Source: Ahrensia marina
GTDB lineage: Bacteria > Pseudomonadota > Alphaproteobacteria > Rhizobiales > Rhizobiaceae
Assembly (NCBI RefSeq): GCF_001293565.1
Contig: NZ_JXMU01000004.1
Span: 1 to 46,619, forward strand
Direction: 5' to 3'
DNA: 46,619 nucleotides
Part shown: in pieces, positions 36,818 to 45,362 of the stretch
Layout: the number at the start of each line of letters is the position of its first letter
How positions within the stretch are numbered: the first letter of the stretch is position 1
Made by a program: the position numbers and the translations under genes
Notes under the pieces: model-generated
Databases searched by the model: none
What the model saw: only the letters and a program-made list of their open reading frames with translations
Told to the model about the DNA's origin: nothing

Positions 36818-38713
36818 TTAGCTTGAAGCGGCGCGCGCTTTCGCCACGGCCTCTAAAGCCCGACCAAGATACATATCCCGCTTATACATGTCGGGATGAT
36901 ATTCCACTTGGCCTGCATCGTTGGGCCAAGCTGTGAAATAGCTTATAAATACCGGTATCTTTTCTGAGACTTTTTCACCCTTTTCGCCTCCGCCCAATTG
37001 TGACGCGACATATTCGCGGCTTTTGCCAAGTACGGCCGCAGCCATAGCGCGCGGATCTTCCAAGCGAACACATCCATGGCTATATGCACGGTTATCACGC
37101 TGGAACAAATTTTTCGCCGGTGTGTCATGCATGTAAATTGCATGGCGGTTCGGGAACAATATTTTCAATTCACCAAGAGCATTTTTGGGCCCCGGCTTCT
37201 GGCGCACATTAAATGGTACCGGCCCGGCATATTGCGCCCAGTTGATATTGGATGAGGCAATCCGCTTGCCGCCATGCGTTGAAACAACGTAACCAGCGCG
37301 ATCGAGATAGCCCGGATCGCGACGTAACTTTGGCAGCATTTCATTAACGATAATTGATTGCGGCACGCCCCAATACGGATTGAACACAACTGTTTCAATT
37401 TCATCGTGGAAGAAGTTGGTCTGATTCGCCGGTTTACCCACGACAGCGCGCATGGCAAGTTTTGTCTCGCCATCCTCCATGTAGCGAACACGGTATTCCG
37501 GCTGGTTTATCAAAACCTGACGCTTACCGTAATTTTCCGGATGCCAGCGCAGACGCTCCAACGTTAGCTTTACCCGTTCTATTTTTGAAGCAAGGCTTTG
37601 ACCGCCAAGACGCGAAACGGTTTTGGGGCCGACAATGCCATCCGGTGCCACGCCAAGATCGCGTTGGACATCGCGCACCAATTCAACCAGTTCGCCTTTA
37701 TAAAGTGTCTCGCCAGCGTAAGCGCTTAAAAGCACCTGATGTTTTGTGCGCGTTTCGTCGCCCATCTTGCGTTCCATAGCCTTCATAAGAAGCGGCAATT
37801 CTTCTACAGTATTGCCGGGTTTCATGAGGAGGTCTGGTGGAAGCACGATCTCGGTTTCCGTACTGCCGCGCAATTTAACCAGTTCATCCTGCAACATCGC
37901 ATAATGCGGCTGATTCGGCACAAGGCTGGTCAGATAATCGGCAGGCGCCATTTCTCCGGACGTCAGCCCCTCCAACGCGTCATTCGCAGATAAGCGGTTT
38001 TTTGTGAAATCGTGATAGCCCGATATTTTGTTCGGGTTAACTTCGCCGTCCTTCATATCCTGCGCATAGCGGATAGCATAGGCCGTCAACTTTGTTTCAA
38101 ACGATAATAGTTCTGCCGCTCTTGCTTTCGGATCGTCAAACGAGAAGGCATCAGATGGCACTTCAATTGCATAATGTTCCGGGTTCAAGCCATGTTTGTC
38201 AGCGCTATTGAGCATTGCGGCAACGTCTTTGGCATGTGTCGTGACGCTGCTGCCGCGGGACCACACAAAGGCTGGCTTTTTGCTGTAATAATCAGTCACT
38301 GCCTTGGCAATGTCTTCTTCAATTGAAATTTTCAGCGTTGGAGAATAACGGACAGCTTCTTTAAAGCGCTGTGCTTCGAAATCCATGGTCGGTAAACCGA
38401 GTTCACCTGACTGCCCTACGGACGCTGTGGTCAGACCCGCCAGCGTAAACACAGCCATTTGCGGCGCTTTATATGTGTAATATTGCGGCCCGCTTATGCG
38501 TTTTATGGGTTTGCGCGGTTTTGCCTTAACCGTTTTCTTGCGCTTCTGTATGACTGGCTCTGGATTGCGGCGTTGGCGCATTTCCTTGCGTTTTTCGCGA
38601 CTAAACAGAAGCTCATGTAATTGAAATGCCGATGCGTCGGGAACCGAAAAGCTCATTCCAGTAACAATAACGGCCGAAGCCAATAATGCGCGTGCTAATT
38701 TCTTGTAAGCCAC
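36818..38713 (-). CDS. L,D-transpeptidase (YcbB/LdtD-like)
   Basis: This 631-residue periplasmic enzyme makes 3-3 or related peptidoglycan cross-links. An N-terminal signal or anchor (LASAVIVTGMSFSVPDASAF) and a basic linker are followed by a large helical scaffold, a peptidoglycan-binding domain (LVRDVQRDLGVAPDGIVGPKTV) and a YkuD catalytic domain. The latter carries HDTPAKNLF and the active site SHGCVR near residue 545. The size matches E. coli LdtD. I chose the GTG at 38713 because GGAG lies six bases upstream; an in-frame TTG at 38725 has no ribosome site. It is divergent from polA. Confidence 0.93.
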   Translation of the reverse strand: MAYKKLARALLASAVIVTGMSFSVPDASAFQLHELLFSREKRKEMRQRRNPEPVIQKRKKTVKAKPRKPIKRISGPQYYTYKAPQMAVFTLAGLTTASVGQSGELGLPTMDFEAQRFKEAVRYSPTLKISIEEDIAKAVTDYYSKKPAFVWSRGSSVTTHAKDVAAMLNSADKHGLNPEHYAIEVPSDAFSFDDPKARAAELLSFETKLTAYAIRYAQDMKDGEVNPNKISGYHDFTKNRLSANDALEGLTSGEMAPADYLTSLVPNQPHYAMLQDELVKLRGSTETEIVLPPDLLMKPGNTVEELPLLMKAMERKMGDETRTKHQVLLSAYAGETLYKGELVELVRDVQRDLGVAPDGIVGPKTVSRLGGQSLASKIERVKLTLERLRWHPENYGKRQVLINQPEYRVRYMEDGETKLAMRAVVGKPANQTNFFHDEIETVVFNPYWGVPQSIIVNEMLPKLRRDPGYLDRAGYVVSTHGGKRIASSNINWAQYAGPVPFNVRQKPGPKNALGELKILFPNRHAIYMHDTPAKNLFQRDNRAYSHGCVRLEDPRAMAAAVLGKSREYVASQLGGGEKGEKVSEKIPVFISYFTAWPNDAGQVEYHPDMYKRDMYLGRALEAVAKARAASS

Positions 38714-38916
38714 TCTATTCTCCAAAGCTTGTTCGGTTAAAACAATCTATCGTGTTTTCTGCCCCCTATAAAGCCGCGCCATAGTGAATAATGTCTTGAC
38801 GATTTACATCAAATTTTTTGAGTCACGCTTTTACAACAGCCGTCAACGCTATCTGTTTTTGCAAAATGCTGCGTTTTTCATGGACGGGTCGAGCCGATGG
38901 CGCTAAATATCAGCGC

Positions 38917-41856
38917 ATGAAAAAAGGTGATCATCTCTTCCTCGTTGACGGTTCGGCATATATCTTCCGAGCTTTTCATGCCCTGCCGCCATTAACCCGG
39001 AAGTCTGATGGCACACCCATTGGCGCCGTTTCCGGTTTTTGCAATATGCTCTGGAAACTCCTGCAAGATGCGCGCAATACCGATGTCGGTGTAACACCTA
39101 CCCATTTTGCGGTCATATTCGACTATTCGTCCAAGACGTTTCGCAACGATCTTTATGCTGAATACAAGGCCAACCGCTCCGAGCCGCCCGAAGATCTGCG
39201 TCCGCAATTCGGACTGATTCGCGAAGCGACACGTGCTTTCAACCTGCCTTGCATTGAGCTCGACGGGTATGAAGCCGATGACCTTATTGCGACCTATGCG
39301 GCACAAGCGGAAGCTGCGGGCGGTGAAGTAACAATCATTTCTTCCGACAAGGATTTGATGCAGCTCGTTACTGAAAAAGTATCAATGTATGATTCAATGA
39401 AAGACCGACAAATCGGTATTGATGAAGTCATTGAGAAGTTCGGGGTAAAGCCTGACAAAATGATCGATCTGCAAGCGCTTACCGGCGATTCAACCGACAA
39501 TATCCCGGGCGTTCCGGGCATTGGTCCGAAAACAGCGGCGCAACTACTCGAGACCTATGGCGATCTGGACACGCTGCTTGAGCGCGCGCATGAAATTAAA
39601 CAAAATAAACGGCGCGAAAACCTGATTGAATTTGCCGATCAAGCACGTTTATCGCGCGAACTGGTTACGCTGAAAGTTAATACGCCCGTTGAGACGACCA
39701 TAGATGATTTTATTCTGGAAGATCAGGACGGCCCCAAGCTCGTTGCTTTTCTCAAAGCAATGGAACTTAACACACTAACCCGCCGTGTGGCCGAAGCGAC
39801 AGGTGTTGAAGCCAATGAAATTGATGCCGCTGATATACCGGTAGAAAATGCCGGACGCGCGCGTGGTCCCGATCTTGATAGTGCGGTGCCGGAAAGCGCA
39901 GATTCAAACGCCAAAGCTGACCCTGAACAGCAGGATGCACAAAACGGCGACAACACACCTCAAGCGCTTGCGGAAAAGCTGGCGGCAGAAGCGTCAGGCG
40001 CCAAGTTTGATGCCGATAGCTATGTTTGTATTCGCGATGCAGCGATGCTGGATGAATGGATTTCAAAAGCAATAGAAGAAGGTGTCGTCGCGTTTGACAC
40101 CGAGACCGACTCACTAGATGCAAATCAGGCCAATCTTGTCGGCTTTTCTCTGTGTCATAAAGCCGGACATGCCGCTTATATTCCCTTGCAACATCGTGAC
40201 GGCGAAGACGATCTTCTTGGTGAAGGCGGCCTCGTCAGCGGCCAGCTCGAGTTTGATACCGCGCTTGAAAAACTCAAAGCATTGCTCGAAGACGCGTCGA
40301 TCCTGATAGTCGGACAGAATCTGAAATATGACTATCTCATCATGCAAAGATACGGCATCACAATCCGGTCCTATGATGACACGATGCTGCTGTCCTATGT
40401 CATTGATGGCGGGCGCGGTGCACATGGTATGGATGCTTTATCAGAGCGCTGGCTAGGCCATCAGCCAATTGCCTTTAAGGACATTGCCGGTACCGGTAAA
40501 AAACAGATTACCTTTGACCGCATAGCCATTGATGTTGCTACCGGATACGCCGCTGAAGATGCAGATATTACGCTCCGGCTTTGGCAGGTGCTCAAGCCGC
40601 GCCTGATTGCCGACGGACTGGCATCTGTTTATGAGCGACTCGAAAGACCACTAATGGCTGTTCTGGCACGCATGGAAGGCCGTGGCATATCTGTCGACAG
40701 GCAAATCCTTAGCCGGCTATCGGGTGAATTTGCGCAGAAAGCAGCTGCCTATGAAGAAGAAATTTACGACCTTGCCGGCGAGAAATTCAATGTCGGCTCG
40801 CCTAAACAATTAGGCGAAATCCTATTTGGCAAGATGGAACTGCCGGGCGGCAAAAAAACAAAATCAGGGCAATGGGCAACAGGCGCGCAGGCACTGGAAG
40901 ATCTTGCTGCGGAAGGCCATGAGTTGCCACGTAAAATTGTCGACTGGCGCCAGCTTACAAAGCTGAAATCGACCTACACCGACGCCTTGCCAGGCTATAT
41001 CAACACCGAAACAAAACGCGTTCACACATCTTATTCTCTGGCTGCAACATCCACCGGGCGACTATCTTCGTCTGAACCCAATTTGCAAAACATACCGATT
41101 CGAACAGTTGAAGGCCGACGAATCCGCACAGCATTCGTTGCTGAAAAAGGCAAGACGCTCATTTCTGCGGACTATAGCCAGATCGAATTGCGTGTGCTTG
41201 CGCATGTTGCCAACATTCCGCAACTCACCCAAGCATTTGCGGACGGGATCGACATTCATGCAATGACTGCTTCTGAAATGTTTGGCGTGCCGGTTGAAGG
41301 CATGCCGTCAGATGTAAGACGCAGCGCCAAGGCGATCAACTTTGGCATTATCTACGGCATTTCCGCCTTTGGCCTTGCCAATAATCTCGGCATCAGCCGA
41401 TCGGAAGCCTCTGAATATATCAAGAAATATTTTGAGCGTTTTCCCGGCATCAAAGATTATATGGACGAGACAAAAGCCACGGCGCGCGCACAAGGTTATG
41501 TCGAGACAATTTTCGGCCGCCGCATTCACTATCCGGAGATTAAATCAAGCAATCCGCAAGTACGCGCATTTAACGAACGGGCGGCTATCAATGCCCCAAT
41601 CCAAGGTTCTGCTGCCGACATAATCCGCCGCGCTATGGTGCGTATGGAGCCTGCCATGGATGCCGCAAAACTATCGGGGCAAATGCTGCTTCAAGTTCAT
41701 GACGAATTAATTTTTGAAGTGCCGGAGAATGAGGTCGACGCAACAATTACTTGCGTTAAGCAAGTGATGGAAAATGCCGCTATGCCTGCCATCGATATGG
41801 CTGTTCCACTGGCCGTGGAAGCACAGGCTGCTAATAATTGGGATGAGGCGCATTAA
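38917..41856 (+). CDS. polA: DNA polymerase I
   Basis: PolA fills gaps and removes RNA primers. The protein has 979 residues and starts MKKGDHLFLVDGSAYIFRAF, the alphaproteobacterial N-terminus. The 5'-3' exonuclease domain fills about 1-290. A low-complexity acidic linker (about 295-365) follows. The proofreading domain retains DTE at about 394-396 and is probably active. Polymerase motif A (DYSQIELR, Asp about 752), the O-helix (RRSAKAINFGIIYG) and motif C (HDE about 928-930) are intact. There is no ribosome site; instead a GCGCT/AGCGC hairpin ends right at the ATG. In-frame upstream codons (38818, 38866) lack support. Confidence 0.97.
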   Translation: MKKGDHLFLVDGSAYIFRAFHALPPLTRKSDGTPIGAVSGFCNMLWKLLQDARNTDVGVTPTHFAVIFDYSSKTFRNDLYAEYKANRSEPPEDLRPQFGLIREATRAFNLPCIELDGYEADDLIATYAAQAEAAGGEVTIISSDKDLMQLVTEKVSMYDSMKDRQIGIDEVIEKFGVKPDKMIDLQALTGDSTDNIPGVPGIGPKTAAQLLETYGDLDTLLERAHEIKQNKRRENLIEFADQARLSRELVTLKVNTPVETTIDDFILEDQDGPKLVAFLKAMELNTLTRRVAEATGVEANEIDAADIPVENAGRARGPDLDSAVPESADSNAKADPEQQDAQNGDNTPQALAEKLAAEASGAKFDADSYVCIRDAAMLDEWISKAIEEGVVAFDTETDSLDANQANLVGFSLCHKAGHAAYIPLQHRDGEDDLLGEGGLVSGQLEFDTALEKLKALLEDASILIVGQNLKYDYLIMQRYGITIRSYDDTMLLSYVIDGGRGAHGMDALSERWLGHQPIAFKDIAGTGKKQITFDRIAIDVATGYAAEDADITLRLWQVLKPRLIADGLASVYERLERPLMAVLARMEGRGISVDRQILSRLSGEFAQKAAAYEEEIYDLAGEKFNVGSPKQLGEILFGKMELPGGKKTKSGQWATGAQALEDLAAEGHELPRKIVDWRQLTKLKSTYTDALPGYINTETKRVHTSYSLAATSTGRLSSSEPNLQNIPIRTVEGRRIRTAFVAEKGKTLISADYSQIELRVLAHVANIPQLTQAFADGIDIHAMTASEMFGVPVEGMPSDVRRSAKAINFGIIYGISAFGLANNLGISRSEASEYIKKYFERFPGIKDYMDETKATARAQGYVETIFGRRIHYPEIKSSNPQVRAFNERAAINAPIQGSAADIIRRAMVRMEPAMDAAKLSGQMLLQVHDELIFEVPENEVDATITCVKQVMENAAMPAIDMAVPLAVEAQAANNWDEAH

Positions 41857-41862
41857 GCGCCT
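41846..41862 (+). terminator. hairpin enclosing the polA stop codon
   Basis: AGGCGC and GCGCCT form a perfect 6-bp stem whose 5-base loop ATTAA contains the polA TAA stop. Only TTG follows, so there is no real T-run. It sits in the 11-base gap before the convergent LysR gene. Confidence 0.35.
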
Positions 41863-41867
41863 TTGCC

Positions 41868-42767
41868 TCACATCTCTTCAAAGCAGGCGATGACATGCTC
41901 GGCCACCGCTTGCGAACAGCAGCCTGAGTTGGACTTTAAACGCATGCGTATCTGATATTTTTTCAAGGGCGGCAGACCATGTTTCTTATGCGTTAATTCG
42001 ATCAATGGCGGTTCGATAAACGATGAAGGCATTGGCGCAACAGCAAGGTCTGCAGAAACCGCAGCACGCTGGGCAACCACCTGAGCACTTTTATAGGCAA
42101 CGCGGTAAGAGCGTCCAATTGTGTCGAGAGCCTCAACCGCACCGGCCCGCCAAGCACACGAGCTTTCCCACATGGAAATTGGCAAAGGATCTTTCTCATA
42201 CGCACAGCCACCTTTAAGGCCAGCCCATACAAGATCTTCTTCCAACATTATATGCGCGCCATCTTCAAGCGCATGTTTATCAGAAGATGTATATACGACC
42301 ACATCGAGCTCACCGCGATCAAACCGTTCGAGCAAGCTCGCAGAACTATCCATGACGACATCGACCGACACATTTGGATGTGTTTCAGCAAAGCGTTTTA
42401 AAACAGTCGGCAGAAGCTTGTTGCCATAATCATCGGGTGCGCCAAGCACGACTGAACCTTCAATATCAGGCATTAAAAACCGTGCCATCATCTCGTTCGA
42501 CAATGCAAGTATGCGCCGCGCGTAAGACAAAAGCAGTTCACCGTCTTGCGTAAGTTCAACGGAGCGGCTGTCGCGCTGCAATACCGATACGCCCAATATC
42601 TCTTCCAGTTTTTTTATTTGCATCGACACTGCTGAAGGTGTGCGAAACACTTTCTCCGCCGCCTTGGAAAAACTGCCTGTTTCTGCAATCGCGGCAAATG
42701 TCTTCAAGACATCAATATCAATGCCGGCAAGAGCCACTGCATTAAATTTTTTGTCCGGCACATTCAT
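41868..42767 (-). CDS. LysR-family transcriptional regulator
   Basis: This 299-residue regulator has an N-terminal winged helix (IDIDVLKTFAAIAETGSFSKAAEKVFRTPSAVSMQIKKLEE in outline, residues about 15-55) and a LysR substrate-binding domain. The C-terminus has several cysteines (SGCCSQAVAEHVIACF), and others lie mid-domain. I chose the ATG at 42767 because GGAA sits five bases upstream; ATG 42782 and TTG 42785 are alternatives. It is divergent from a DUF1127 gene, and LysR regulators usually control such neighbours. VtlR/LsrB-type regulators of DUF1127 genes in Brucella and relatives are a possible parallel, not an assignment. Confidence 0.93.
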   Translation of the reverse strand: MNVPDKKFNAVALAGIDIDVLKTFAAIAETGSFSKAAEKVFRTPSAVSMQIKKLEEILGVSVLQRDSRSVELTQDGELLLSYARRILALSNEMMARFLMPDIEGSVVLGAPDDYGNKLLPTVLKRFAETHPNVSVDVVMDSSASLLERFDRGELDVVVYTSSDKHALEDGAHIMLEEDLVWAGLKGGCAYEKDPLPISMWESSCAWRAGAVEALDTIGRSYRVAYKSAQVVAQRAAVSADLAVAPMPSSFIEPPLIELTHKKHGLPPLKKYQIRMRLKSNSGCCSQAVAEHVIACFEEM

Positions 42768-42872
42768 ATCATTTCCAATCATCAATATATTTGAATGATA
42801 AATACATATCTATTCGTTTGATTGAAGCATTATTCGCGCGCAATGTCCAGTCACACAAATGGAGACGGAAAG

Positions 42873-43169
42873 ATGACTTGCATTGATAATCAGAATTTTG
42901 ACATTGTTGATCAACGCAGAAATATTCTCCAGCGCAGCTGGCTCGGTATTTCAGCCTACTTCAAAACTTTTCTTGCCGCGCGTGTGGCACGCGCCAAACA
43001 AAGGCGAAATCGAGCGGCTTTTATGAATCTCGTTGGTCAGGAAAGCTGGCTTTATGACGATATTGGCATTCGCGAAAGCGATGTCTATTGGGCATCAAGA
43101 CTTCCAATTGAAGTCAACGCTGCCAGAGAGCTCGAAAAAATAAGATTAAGCAACCGAAAGAACTTGTAA
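42873..43169 (+). CDS. DUF1127 domain protein
   Basis: This 98-residue basic protein has the DUF1127 core at its C-terminal half: ESWLYDDIGIRESDVYWAS, matching the family L.D.GI.R.D pattern, preceded by an Arg-rich helix. Small relatives in Agrobacterium and Brucella affect RNA turnover and phosphate or carbon balance; this one is of the longer type. I chose the ATG at 42873, directly after GGAGACGGAAAG; in-frame ATGs at 42822 and 42843 lack such a site. It lies 105 bases from the divergent LysR gene, which may regulate it. Confidence 0.85.
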   Translation: MTCIDNQNFDIVDQRRNILQRSWLGISAYFKTFLAARVARAKQRRNRAAFMNLVGQESWLYDDIGIRESDVYWASRLPIEVNAARELEKIRLSNRKNL

Positions 43170-43182
43170 TGCAGTGTTCTAT

Positions 43183-43212
43183 ACGCCTGCCAGCGAATAT
43201 GCCGGCAGGCGT
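43183..43212. terminator. bidirectional hairpin between the DUF1127 and CN-hydrolase genes
   Basis: ACGCCTGCC and GGCAGGCGT form a perfect 9-bp stem with a 12-base loop, in the gap between convergent stops. On the plus strand TTGCTTTATAAATT follows, a modest T-rich tail; on the minus strand there is none. Confidence 0.6.
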
Positions 43213-43217
43213 TTGCT

Positions 43218-44111
43218 TTATAAATTCCACCTAACATCATAAAGATCACTGCGCCGGTCTGCGAGATTTCGAACCGACCCTGCTGTGCGTGCTTTATCCA
43301 GCAAAGCCATATCGAGATCGGCAACAATAAGCTTTTCTTCGTTTACAGGCGCTTGAGTCAATATTCCATCAGGCGGAAAACCGGCATCAGATGGTGTCAG
43401 AACAGCCGATTGCGCATAGGCCTCGTCAAGATTTTCTACATTATCAATCGTTCCAACCAAACCGGACGTTACAATATAGCACTGGTTTTCGACCGTGCGG
43501 GCATGGCAGCAATAACGCACCCGTAAATGACCACTTCTGGCTTCGGTGCAATAAGGAACAAAGACCAACCCAACGCCCTGCTCTGCATGGCGACGGCCAA
43601 GCTCCGGAAATTCACTATCATAGCAGATTTGCACGCCAATCGGGCCGCAATCTGTTTCAATTGCCCCCAATCTTTCACCCCCTTCAATGCCCCAGACCTC
43701 CCGTTCGTCGGGTGTCGGGTGAAGCTTTGGCTGGCTGGCCATTGTTCCGTCGCGCCGTGTCACAAATGCGATATTTTCCGTTTTGCCGGAAGCCGTCCGC
43801 GTTGCATGGCTACCACAAACAATATTGATGCTGAGCTCTTTTGCCAGCGCTGTAAATTCTGCAGCTATGCGCTCTGTTTTTTCCGTCAAACTTTCGATTG
43901 ACGCCTCCGGTGACATTTTCTGCGCTGCTCCCGACAAAAGTTGAAGCGTGAAATGTTCAGGAAAACAGATAAAGTCGGCTTTTTGACGCGTCGCCTCTTC
44001 GGCAAAGGCACGCACACGCTTGAACAAATGATCAAAGGAAGAGGTATGAAGCAGCGCCATTTGTACGGATGCCACACGTATCTTCGACTTATAATCCGGA
44101 AAAAGTTTCAT
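43218..44111 (-). CDS. carbon-nitrogen hydrolase (nitrilase superfamily)
   Basis: This 297-residue nitrilase-superfamily amidase has a complete catalytic triad: Glu52 (FICFPEHFT), Lys129 (QPKLHPT) and Cys163 (VQICYDSEFPE). The middle segment KLHPTPDEREVWGIEGGE resembles the beta-ureidopropionase/Nit branch more than nitrilases proper, but the substrate is unknown. GAGGC precedes the ATG. The gene begins 13 bases beyond the T-run of the terminator behind the BMP gene, so it must depend on read-through or a promoter inside the BMP gene. Confidence 0.92.
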   Translation of the reverse strand: MKLFPDYKSKIRVASVQMALLHTSSFDHLFKRVRAFAEEATRQKADFICFPEHFTLQLLSGAAQKMSPEASIESLTEKTERIAAEFTALAKELSINIVCGSHATRTASGKTENIAFVTRRDGTMASQPKLHPTPDEREVWGIEGGERLGAIETDCGPIGVQICYDSEFPELGRRHAEQGVGLVFVPYCTEARSGHLRVRYCCHARTVENQCYIVTSGLVGTIDNVENLDEAYAQSAVLTPSDAGFPPDGILTQAPVNEEKLIVADLDMALLDKARTAGSVRNLADRRSDLYDVRWNL

Positions 44112-44124
44112 CTTAAAGCCTCAT

Positions 44125-44156
44125 AAAAAAGCCGCCAGAACAAAGCTCTGGCGGCT
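44125..44156 (-). terminator. strong hairpin with T-run between the BMP and CN-hydrolase genes
   Basis: On the minus strand AGCCGCCAGA pairs with TCTGGCGGCT (10 bp, perfect) around a 7-base loop, followed by a T-run. It lies 23 bases past the BMP stop and directly ahead of the CN-hydrolase ribosome site, so it could end or attenuate the message. Confidence 0.9.
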
Positions 44157-44179
44157 GGAATCGTCCAATATTGTTTAAC

Positions 44180-45166
44180 TTAATACGGGCAATTGTTATC
44201 GCTCATATAGTCGTGAACAACAACGTCGCCGGAAACGATTTTAGCGCGCGCATCTTCCACGGCTTTCATCATTTCCTCTGAAACAAGTTCTTTGTTGTTG
44301 TCATCCATAGCAACATCAACACCGCCTTCTTTCAGACCAAGAACGTTGATACCTGATTCCCAAGTGCCGCCTTCAGCGCCGTCTTTGAATGCTTCATAAA
44401 CAGCAACATCCACTTTTTTGACCATAGAAGTCAAAACGCTGCCCGGCTGCAAACCGTTCTGGTTTGAGTCAACGCCGATAGCAAGCTTGCCTGCATCTGC
44501 CGCCGCTTGAATAACGCCTACACCCGTACCGCCGGCCGCATGGAAGACAACATCAGACCCTTGAGCAATCTGCGCTTTGGTAATCTCGCCGCCTTTAACA
44601 GGATCATTCCATGCCGCAGGTGTGTCACCTGTCATGTTTTCGATCACTTTGGCATCTGCATTGACAGACTTGACGCCGCCAACATAGCCGCACGCAAAGC
44701 GTGAAATAAGCGGAATACCCATGCCGCCGACAAAGCTGACAGTTCCTGTTTCAGATGCTTTAGCAGCCATAACTCCGGCAAGGTAAGAGCCTTCCTGCTC
44801 TTTGAATACAACCGAACGTACATTCGGCTGATCAACAACCATGTCAATGATCGCAAATTTTGTATCCGGGAAGTCCTTCGCGACTTGCTCTAGAGCTTGC
44901 GCCCAAGAAAAGCCCGCGACCACGATCGGTGAATTGCCATCTTCAGCAAATTTCAGCAAAGCTTGTTCGCGCTGCGCGTCGTTTTGAATCTCGAATTCGC
45001 GGTAAGATGTTCCGGTTTCTTCTTTATATTTTTCAGCGCCGTTGTAAGCAGCTTCATTGAACGACTTGTCGAATTTTCCGCCCAAATCATAAATGATTGC
45101 CGGTTCGGCATGTGCTGAAAAAGTTAATGCTGTTGCGGCCAAAAGGCCTAAAGCGATGCGCTTCAT
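44180..45166 (-). CDS. BMP-family ABC transporter substrate-binding protein
   Basis: This 328-residue periplasmic binding protein is of the BMP/PnrA (Med) family. The signal peptide is MKRIALGLLAATALTFSAHA with cleavage before residue 21; there is no lipobox, so it is soluble. Family blocks are IYDLGGKFDKSFNEAAYNG, FVGGMGIPLISRFACGYVGG and VFHAAGGTGVGVIQAA. Characterised relatives bind purine nucleosides. No ATPase or permease gene of the matching transporter lies in the window. AGGGTGATTTAGT precedes the ATG. The 196 bases upstream hold its promoter and the msrA 3' hairpin. Confidence 0.94.
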   Translation of the reverse strand: MKRIALGLLAATALTFSAHAEPAIIYDLGGKFDKSFNEAAYNGAEKYKEETGTSYREFEIQNDAQREQALLKFAEDGNSPIVVAGFSWAQALEQVAKDFPDTKFAIIDMVVDQPNVRSVVFKEQEGSYLAGVMAAKASETGTVSFVGGMGIPLISRFACGYVGGVKSVNADAKVIENMTGDTPAAWNDPVKGGEITKAQIAQGSDVVFHAAGGTGVGVIQAAADAGKLAIGVDSNQNGLQPGSVLTSMVKKVDVAVYEAFKDGAEGGTWESGINVLGLKEGGVDVAMDDNNKELVSEEMMKAVEDARAKIVSGDVVVHDYMSDNNCPY

Positions 45167-45309
45167 ACTAAATCACCCTATAAACGTTTATTATTCTCCC
45201 CCGCGCATTATTCACTAAAAACAATGCACGAAACCTCGCGGCGTTTTATTCGCCTTGAAAAAGAGTTTGGCACGCCGCTGCAGCAAAATCACGCAAAAAA
45301 TGTAGGCAT

Positions 45310-45346
45310 CTTTGCGGCATCGAAAATTAACGTAAATGCCGCAAAG
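45310..45346 (-). terminator. inverted repeat downstream of msrA
   Basis: CTTTGCGGCAT (45310-45320) is matched exactly by ATGCCGCAAAG (45336-45346), with a 15-base loop. On the minus strand a T6 run appears ten bases beyond the stem. It lies 16 bases past the msrA stop and most likely ends its message. Confidence 0.6.
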
Positions 45347-45362
45347 GTAAGCGTACGACGGT

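Noticed and set aside
42768-42872. Imperfect dyad GAATGATA / TATCTATTC between the LysR and DUF1127 genes as a LysR operator
   Set aside because: One-base shift between arms and no clear T-N11-A element; cannot be distinguished from AT-rich promoter sequence.
45268-45284. TGGCAC followed by GCCGCTGCAGC, resembling a sigma-54 -24 element on the plus strand
   Set aside because: The -12 GC is out of register and no plus-strand gene lies downstream.
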